Assembly: GCF_016718685.1 (NCBI RefSeq)
Contig: NZ_JADKCX010000034.1
Location: 1 to 64,000 of the forward strand
Length of the DNA stretch: 64,000 bases
Direction of reading: 5' to 3'
Source of the DNA: Haliscomenobacter sp.
GTDB lineage: Bacteria; Bacteroidota; Bacteroidia; Chitinophagales; Saprospiraceae
This document shows positions 56,747-64,000 of the stretch, piece by piece. The notes under the pieces are model-generated. The model had not been told where the DNA came from and did not search any database. It worked only from the letters and a program-made list of their open reading frames with translations. Positions within the stretch are counted from its first letter, which is position 1; each line of letters starts with the position of its first letter. The position numbers and the translations under genes were made by a program.

Positions 56747-59537
56747 TTACCCTCAACGGCTTCGCCACCCGAATCCCATCCACTTCAAACATCAGCCAGT
56801 ACGCACCTGCAGGCAATTGTTGAACGGAAATTTGTTCCAATCCCGCGCTGCGTTCACCCAAATTTTCCGTTTGGAGGATTTGGCCAATGGCATTGACAAT
56901 GCTCAATCTGACGCTTCGACTGCGATCGAGGTTGAATTCAATGTTGACGATATCCTGGGTTGGATTGGGGAAAATACCCAAGCGGTAAGCCAACTCATCC
57001 GTTTGGGGTTGCAAACTGCGCTTGTGGACGAGCCGTACTGGGGTTCACGTCAACAAAGACGGGAGTGCGCCCACAGGGATAACCATATTCAATTTCCCAA
57101 TTGAAAAAATAAGGGTAATCTTCAAATTCCTCGGTATTGTTGGCTCCTTTGATCACCAGAACGTCTGAAACAACGATAGGATAGGTTAAATCCGACTTGA
57201 GAATGGATAATTCTCCCCCGTGTCAACTCCAACGATTGGTCTTTTCCTCGGGTAACTTTGAAGTTGAGGGGTACTTTTTGTTCACCCACTCTGGTCACGC
57301 GGTAACTGATGGTTTGAATCTGTCCTTTGGGATTGCGCAGGGTGAAAAAGCGCAATCCGGTCCGATTGGGGTAAATGGTAACGGATTTGAGGATGAAGTC
57401 ATAATCGGCATCAAATACCAAACCGCCAATGGAATCATTGTACACCACTTCCCCACTGTTTTGGTTCAAGCGGCCAGTAAAGTTATTCATGAAGAGTTCC
57501 GCAAAAAACACGGTATCGCGGTCATGATCCAGTAACCAGCGAATTGCCAGTTCCTGAGTAAGGTACCCTCCGTATTTTTGTCAAACCAACGGATTGTACC
57601 TTCACCCTGGTAATTGCTTTTCAACAATGTCTCGCTGCCGAAGCAAACGTTGTTGGCAGAAGCTGCTGCGTCGGGTAGTTGCGGCAAGGAATTGATGCTG
57701 ACGTAGGTTTTGATCAGGTTATTCAATGAACGGGCATCAGCAAATCCATTGGGATTGCTCAACTCAACCGCCACAATATACCGTCCAAGGGGGGCAGTAA
57801 AAGGAGGCAGGAGATAAGTTGTGAATTTACCTGGAGCTAATTTTCCCACCCAGCGGTTTTGGTACAAAATAGCCGATTGGCCGTCCCGACGGATGATAAT
57901 GTCCATACTTCGCAAAGTATCCGCGCCGCTATTCTCAAAACTCACTTCGAAATTAGCCTTGCTGTCACAACCATAAACCCTGGGGGTAGACTGAATGTGG
58001 ATGACATCGTTGGTCGCGCGCACCGGAGCGGTTGGCTGGTTTCCTTGACTGATCAACCAGTTGTACGCAGCGCCTACATTGATCATTCCCTTTCCATAAT
58101 CATTGTCTTCACCAACGGGGCCTAAATCTTTGGCAGAATTGTAAAGGGCTAATGCAAGCTGCCGACCGCTCAGTTTGGGGAAAGCTTCTTTGAGCAGCAG
58201 AATAGCACCAGATACGTAAGGTGCTGAAAATGAAGTCCCATCAAAAACAGAATAGCCTCCTTCAAGAGCAGCACTGCGGATGCGTTCACCTGGAGCTACA
58301 ACTTCTGGTTTGATTAAGAAGCTCCCATCACGCCCACAAGCGGAAGGCCCCCTAGAAGAAAAATCAGAAACCGGAAAAGTTGCAGTGTTGCCATCTACCG
58401 AACCAATCGACATGGGAACAACCAAATCTACGTTTAATGAGCCGGGAAATTTCACAGAGCCTACATTTGGTCCGTATTCCCTGCTGCAAAGACGATGGCA
58501 ACCCCGCTGCATCCAAAGATTGTATCACATTGCGGAAAACACTATTTGCATTCTTCGGCAGTATTGCCATTTCCCCAGGAACAATTGATCACATCAGGAA
58601 TATCGCTGCTGGTATTGGGATTCCCATCTGGATTTAAGGCCCACTGCATTTGATCAAAGGAGCTCTTATCTGTACCTTCAAGGAAGCATATTTCGCCAGT
58701 CCCTGGATTTCGGAAAGCCGATGGAGCCCCCATCCAAAGTGCATTGAATGCCGGCCCAATGGTGTCGCGGTTAAGTCGATCCAAACCTACAGCTACTGAG
58801 GCGACAGCGGTACCGTGATCTCCACATAAGTCGCCGACGATCGAGCTGCGGTAAGTTGAAGAAAGAGAACCATAATTGTAGGCAAATTGGGTGCGCAATG
58901 CCGGGTGATTGTATTCTTGCCCCGAATCAATAATGAGTACTTTGCGGCCATATCCCGTATATCCCAAACGCCAAAGCGCTCGTGCATTGATGGCATCCAA
59001 GCTGGGATCGATGCTTGTTGTAGCGGGAGGAGCAAGTGCCTGAGTGGAACTATAGTTTTCAATCTCCATTTCCGGAAAGGATTCAATCCAGTCAATTTCC
59101 GGGTGTTGACTCAGCTCAGCAATGAATGTAGCCTTAGCTTTTAGTGCAATGACATTGGCGATCCAGTAACTTTTTATTGAAGCGTGGTCAACACCATCTG
59201 CAGACTGCATCCAGTCCAGTAGTCGAGGTTGTGAAATGGCAGCTTTGCTTTGTAATGCATTGATCAGCGCTGCATTTTTTTGTTCCCGCGAACTGGCATT
59301 TCTTTGTTCAGGTTGTTGCTCCCAGGCAGCAATATCCAATTGATTTTTGAGGCTAACCAAAACATGAAAATAATGGTCTTCGGGCTTGTCGCTCAAAGCA
59401 AGGTAAAGCCCATTTGAAAGATTTCCTGCTTTGAGGTTCTGTGCCTCCAGATTGATTGAAAAATTGAAAAATGTGAATACGGCACAAAAGAAAACGCCAA
59501 AAATGTTGCGACGTAAAGGAATGAAGTACATGCTCAA
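56739..59537 (-). CDS. Subtilisin-like S8 protease, T9SS cargo (frameshifts)
   Basis: The N-terminus has a hydrophobic export signal. The S8 catalytic triad is visible: Asp in VLIIDSGQEYNHPAL, His in CGDHGTAVASVAVG and Ser in FDGTSFSAPYVSG. A CARDB-like domain follows (SKANFEVSFENSGADTL), and a type A T9SS sorting domain ends the protein (GIFPNPTQDIVNIEFN, LPAGAYWLMFEV). Frame changes occur near 58510-58560, 57500-57540 and 57000-57210. Corrected length is about 930 residues. It is an exported peptidase that probably digests outside proteins; its stop lies inside the hairpin at 56639-56746. Confidence 0.85.
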
Positions 59538-59664
59538 TCGTTTTTAAGATTATGATGGGGAGCGAATGATGGGATGTTTAGGTGTCTTGAGACTAATAAC
59601 ATCGAATGGAACAAAATAACGTTGAATAAGCTCAATATTTTTGTCTGAGGAACTACAAAAGTAG

Positions 59665-62350
59665 CTACTTGATCAAACTGATCAAAGTCCGATAGTCATC
59701 AAAATGCGCATCTTCCATTTTCATCTCTAAAAGAGAGAGTAAATCTTCTTGCGCATAATGGCTTTCCAACACAGCCAGGGTAGGGGTACAACGGATTTCT
59801 ACTTCACCCTGCCGAATTTGTTGCAGGCGCCAAAGCAAAGTTGTTTCCATCTTTTTAAGCATACGTTCCCGGACTTCAATTGGATTGACATCCGGGCTGA
59901 TTGGGGTGATATCTGTAAACGCAGAACGATCCCTTGCGATGAGTCGACCATTTTCCATGATGAAATAAGCCGTATGTACCTTTTCTGTACTCAGTGGCAA
60001 CAAATGCGCGTACAAGGCTAACTGCAAATCTTCTTCGTTTTTGATCATCAATTCTCGCCGCAGACCACCTCCACTTGAGGTCCAATACCGTTTGTTCTGC
60101 TTCACGGGACAACACCAAATCAGCACGGGCATTCAATTGAACGCCGCCAAAACTTCCTTCCAGACCCAGTTCAGTTGCTTCTACACGCCACTGGTTGTTT
60201 TGCAAAAGATTGACCAAACTCCAGGCGGCAAATTTCAGGCGTTTGAGGAAACGTTTTCGTTCGGCTTCTTTGCCATACATCAGCAGCACTGCGCCTTCGC
60301 GGTGCAGCAGTCGTTCAGCTTCCCGCTCGATCCATTGATCTACCTCGGCTTTGCTCCAGTTGCTTAAACCAGGGATCAGCAATAAGTTTTGAAAAAAACG
60401 ATGGGCAAGATTTCCCTGTAAAGTGCTGTCTTTGACAATGCTGAGAATGGATGATTTGCGCAGTCGAATGTGGTAGCGAAACAACCATTGATAGGGATAA
60501 TACAACAAGCTCTCCAGGCTGGTAAATGTTTCTTCGGCCCGGCCGGTCAGTTTTTCGGGGTGGTTCAGGCGTAGAAATGGTGCAGGTTTTCCCAAGCGTC
60601 GAAACGGAATCAACACTTTTTCGGGCAAATCTAAATATCGTCCCAAAAGCTGGTTCTCGTCGGTAGCGGTGATGTGTTCCAATGAACCAAAACAAGCTTC
60701 CAGATCGCCCAACAAAGGATGGCGCATCATGGTACTCCTTCAGCGACCTCAGGAATGACCAGGATCAAACGATGTTGCGTCATCCAAACCGGATGTCGGC
60801 GCTGAAAACCCAATAGTGCATTTTGGTCGGCAGGGCTGTTGAGCGGGATGTTTAGTTGTTGTAACCAAGCCCGTTCGTGATCGTACCAACGGGAAAAGAA
60901 ATAATCGGGTTCGTTTTGGGTGAAATTCCACCAAACCAACTCGCGAACCGGAGCACACAAGGCATTGGGTTGGTGTACATAGGGGAAACTACCAATTTCC
61001 CGGAGATTGAGTTGCATCGGCGCTGGTTCGTAAACGGTGCGCACAATGCGTTCAAGTTCGAGTCGACTCAATTCTTTTTCGGGCAAGGTTTGCAACAAAT
61101 CCACGATCTGCTTGGCTTGTTCTGCCAACATGAGCAAAGAAGGGTTGTTGCTTTTTTGTTCCAGGGTTTTTTTTGCCCAAATGAAGAGGTATTGAAAAAT
61201 GTCCTCCACTTCATTTTTGGGCACACTGCCCGCAACGTCAAAACGTCGGCGTTCAAACCAAAAACGGTATTGTTGACGAATCTCGCGAACATCGAGATTC
61301 GAATCCTTCAGGGCCCTTTCTTCCAATTCGGAAAAATATTGTCCCAGCATGACTTGCCATGATTCACCCAGGATTCCCGGCGTTTGAGCCATTTGTTGGG
61401 CAATGCGGTTGGCCAATTCGGTTTCTAGAGGTTTGAGGGGCAACGATACAAACTCCATTATTTTGTATGGATCCACGGGTGTCCACAAAAAATTGGGAAT
61501 CAATTTGAGTGCTTGAAGGGTAGGTCGGGCCAGTGAAGCGGGCTGAATACCCAGGCTGGGCAAACCTTCCTGAATAAAAGCCTCATCCAGGGTGCGCGAT
61601 TTATCCGGAATCAAAAAACAGGGATGAAACGAGGGATTCCGGCGCAACAAGGCAGCCAGGTAACTGCCCAAATCGGTATCTCTTTTGCCGCGTAGTAAGA
61701 TCAAAGTCCCATCATGATCAAGTGGTTGAGGACCAACCTTACCGGCTAAAAAAGCTTGAAACCTGCCCAAATCGGTATCGGGCATCCGATCCTGTAGCGG
61801 GGGAGGAATGATTTCAACGCCCTGTCCTCTCAAGCTTGTAAAAAGACGCTGCCAATGGTAAGGCAACAACTCCAGGGGTTCAACCAAATTGATTTTATGG
61901 ATGGCGGAAGCTCGAAGGGCAATTTTTTTCTACAATTGTAAACCGATCGGCAAAGCCTGCGGGGAGTTCAGTAGAACTGGCTTGCAGCACTTTCTCAATG
62001 CTGGCAATACAACGAAGGCGCGCTGGAATCCCTTCGGTCGTGGAAAAATCCCAACCAGCCAGTAACAATTCATCCCTTCGCGCCAATAAATTGGCGGCGG
62101 TTGCAAATTGATCTGCTTGAAATGAACGGGCAAAAAAAGGCGATGGATTTTTTGCTAGAAAAGTACGAATGGCTTGGCGGTACTGCTCAATGCGCAGATG
62201 CTCATTGTTGTTTTTGTGCCCCGCCAGGCCATAATGAAACTCCAACCACTGGAGCAGCATATTTGGACCATGCCAGAGACAGCCCCCCTTTGAAAAATCT
62301 GGTTGTGGCCAGGAAGGATTGTCAAGGGCTGTGCCAAAAATGAAATTCAT
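59665..62350 (-). CDS. AddB-like PD-(D/E)XK nuclease family protein (frameshifts)
   Basis: Four open segments join into one protein of about 890 residues. Shifts lie at the seven-T run 61922-61928 (EKIALRASAIHKINLVEP when corrected), near 60727-60735 (VIPEVAEGVP to MMRHPLLGDLEACF) and near 60077 (DLKW to GGLRRRELMIKNEE-type sequence). The C-terminal part has the nuclease core: ARADLVLS, TVLDLKW with Asp and Lys, and LQLALYAHLL with the Q-x3-Y motif, as in RecB/AddB nucleases. Upstream parts resemble an inactive helicase-like scaffold by rhythm only. No AddA partner is seen in the window. Confidence 0.75.
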
Positions 62351-62378
62351 CCGCCAATTGTAATTAGGTGTGCACAGA

Positions 62379-62762
62379 TCAGCCGCCTCCAGAAGCGACT
62401 TGCAGCTCAGACATCTGTTTGTCCCAATACCGTTTTTGGTCCTTTACCTCATTTTCATCACAATAATCCGTGAGGGTAAGGATGGTCTCGCCAGTAATTG
62501 GGGCTTCGGTAATTCTGAATTCTAAACGTTCTTGATCATTGTGAAGACCCTCCCACCGCAAGCTAAATACTTCGTCCTCGAGGTCTTCTACTACGGTAGC
62601 CTCGTCACTGGAATCTCCCCAAAAGAAGGTATAGACTTCACCATCAATCTCTACATTGTCACAAAACCAGCGGATGAGACAAGAAGGGGTCGTCAGAAAT
62701 TGATACAAAATCTGCGGTGAAGCTCGGAAAATGTATTCTTGTTTAAGTTGGGCTCTTTTCAT
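62379..62762 (-). CDS. START-like domain protein (SRPBCC fold)
   Basis: This 127-residue protein fits the small START-like/AHSA1 family common in Bacteroidota: EYIFRASPQILYQFLTTPS, LIRWFCDNVEIDGEVYTFFW, then EVFSLRWEG and ETILTLTDYC. The fold forms a cavity for hydrophobic ligands; the ligand is unknown. It is acidic and cytoplasmic, and lies 28 bp after the nuclease gene start region, on the same strand and upstream of it. Confidence 0.85.
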   Translation of the reverse strand: MKRAQLKQEYIFRASPQILYQFLTTPSCLIRWFCDNVEIDGEVYTFFWGDSSDEATVVEDLEDEVFSLRWEGLHNDQERLEFRITEAPITGETILTLTDYCDENEVKDQKRYWDKQMSELQVASGGG

Positions 62763-63172
62763 ACAAGTAATCGAAAATCAATGATTCCAGTAGTGTAAGA
62801 CAGTCTAAATAAAACTGATTTCACCAGATCGCACAATAAAAAGTAAAAAAACGGAAATTCCAAATCCTGAAAGTTTTTTCAAATGAAATAGATTTATGCA
62901 CAAACTTATGCTCAGTTACTTGACAGTAAAGCGGAATTGCAATATTTTTGTGGGCGATTGCCAAAATGGGTTCTTCCATTCGAGTAAATTGCCGAACTAA
63001 ACAAGCGCTTAATCCCATATTGTATCCTACCCAAACCTGTTGTAATACCTTGAACTTGTTGTTACTTGGCGGTGTTTCTCCGTCAAATAACCTTGTAATT
63101 TCCATTAAAGTATGGAAATGCAACCACAAAGTGAAAAGAATTGTTCCTTAAATACATAAACAAAGATTGTGC
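62763..63172. other. Intergenic region before rpoD
   Basis: This 410-bp AT-rich region lies between the START-like gene and rpoD, which point away from each other. A 102-codon open frame on the minus strand (62821-63129) has no family features and is not called. The rpoD promoter should lie here, but no clear TAnnTTTG box was picked. Confidence 0.45.
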
Positions 63173-64000
63173 ATGAGACAACTTAAGATCACGAAGTCGA
63201 TCACGAACCGGGAAAGCCAGTCGCTGGAGAAGTACCTGCAGGAAATTGGGAAAGTGGATTTGTTGACTCCAGAGGAAGAAGTGGAGTTAGCCAAGAGGAT
63301 CAAACAAGGCGATCAAGCAGCGCTGGAAAAGTTGACCAAAGCCAATCTTCGATTCGTAGTATCTGTTGCCAAACAATATCAAAATCAAGGCTTGTCGCTC
63401 AGTGACCTCATCAATGAGGGAAACCTGGGCTTAATTAAAGCCGCACAACGGTTTGATGAAACCCGAGGGTTTAAATTCATCTCCTACGCGGTGTGGTGGA
63501 TTCGCCAATCCATCTTGCAAGCTTTGGCCGAACAATCTCGTATTGTGCGTTTGCCGCTCAATAAGGTAGGTTCTCTCAACAAGATCAATAAAGCCTTCTC
63601 GGAGCTGGAACAAGAATTTGAGCGTGAGCCTTCCCCTGAAGAGTTGGCTGAGATGTTGGAGATCCCCACTGAAGAAGTTGAAACTACGCTGGGGGTTGCT
63701 GCACGTCACGTATCAATGGATGCACCCTTTGTGGAAGGTGAGGACAATTCACTGCTGGATGTGCTCGAGAACAACACGACGCCAAGTACCGATGCTGGTT
63801 TGGATTACAATGAATCCCTGCGCCGGGAAATTGAACGCTCTTTGAGCACGCTCACCGACCGCCAGTGCGATGTAATCAAGCTGTATTTTGGCATTGGAGT
63901 GGAACATCCGATGTCTTTGGAGGACATTGGCGAGAAATTTGGCTTGACACGGGAACGGGTACGTCAAATCAAGGACAAAGCCATCAATAAACTGCGCTCG
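63173..64000 (+). CDS. rpoD: Primary sigma factor RpoD, 3' end beyond the window
   Basis: The start MRQLKITKSITNRESQSLEK is typical of Bacteroidota housekeeping sigma factors. These are short (about 287 residues) because they lack the long region 1.1. Region 1.2 (LEKYLQEIGKVDLLTPEEEV), region 2 (ANLRFVVSVAKQYQNQGLSL, FISYAVWWIRQSILQAL), region 3 and region 4 (MSLEDIGEKFGLTRERVRQI) are present. The window ends about ten residues before the expected C-terminus. It directs RNA polymerase to promoters with TAnnTTTG -7 boxes, several of which are listed here. Confidence 0.97.
   Translation, partial: MRQLKITKSITNRESQSLEKYLQEIGKVDLLTPEEEVELAKRIKQGDQAALEKLTKANLRFVVSVAKQYQNQGLSLSDLINEGNLGLIKAAQRFDETRGFKFISYAVWWIRQSILQALAEQSRIVRLPLNKVGSLNKINKAFSELEQEFEREPSPEELAEMLEIPTEEVETTLGVAARHVSMDAPFVEGEDNSLLDVLENNTTPSTDAGLDYNESLRREIERSLSTLTDRQCDVIKLYFGIGVEHPMSLEDIGEKFGLTRERVRQIKDKAINKLRS

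Noticed and set aside
62821..63129. Minus-strand open frame of 102 codons before rpoD
   Set aside because: It has no motif, signal or neighbour support and lies in the AT-rich rpoD promoter region.

Overview
The window reads as a chromosomal segment of a Bacteroidota bacterium, most likely of the Saprospiria (Haliscomenobacter/Lewinella-like). This placement is inferred from gene content, not from a search. The main pointers are a fused lpxC-fabZ gene, a short primary sigma factor of the Bacteroidota RpoD type, promoter -7 boxes of the TAnnTTTG form, cargo proteins with type IX secretion (T9SS) C-terminal signals, DUF3667 and choice-of-anchor L proteins, and TPR-type sensor kinases with a LytTR regulator. 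I saw no rRNA, tRNA, insertion sequence, prophage or CRISPR array.

Layout. 0-4 kb: a cut nucleoside deaminase, a GRDP-like protein, a protein with a Gly/Cys tail, and a membrane AraC regulator with periplasmic glycan-binding-like domains. 4-12.3 kb: two lipoproteins (one a vanadium-haloperoxidase homologue), a Crp/Fnr regulator, then a WGR-SWIM-RDD operon. 12.4-24.7 kb: secreted or envelope proteins (M14 carboxypeptidase, SIMPL-like, DUF2279, GH65, a second haloperoxidase), a TetR-controlled operon and a caspase-like protease. 24.9-36.9 kb: alaS, an M23 peptidase, a LytTR regulator facing two TPR sensor kinases (one lacking kinase motifs), DUF3667 and gatB. 37-44.1 kb: the lipid A genes lpxD, lpxC-fabZ and lpxA with an ABC ATPase, divergent from hemC-hemD, then an aldose epimerase. 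44.1-59.5 kb: T9SS surface and secreted proteins, including an adhesin-like protein of about 16 tandem ~110-residue repeats and a subtilisin-like protease, with several broken enzyme genes between them. 59.6-64 kb: a PD-(D/E)XK nuclease-like protein, a START-like protein and the start of rpoD.

Two features run through the whole window. First, many genes stop or change frame by one base, often in homopolymer runs (gatB, both sensor kinases, M23, AraC, nuclease and others). Essential genes such as gatB are hit as well, so consensus errors in the assembly are the simplest explanation. I annotate these as single genes with a frameshift. Density rises sharply after 47 kb, and there two enzymes also lack internal segments carrying catalytic motifs. 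Second, many genes end in long, nearly perfect hairpins built from short repeated words. Several overlap the stop codon. They look like a family of gene-end elements.

The most interesting items are the tandem-repeat secreted protein, the motif-less sensor kinase paired with an intact paralogue, the glycan-sensing membrane AraC regulator and the gene-end hairpin family.
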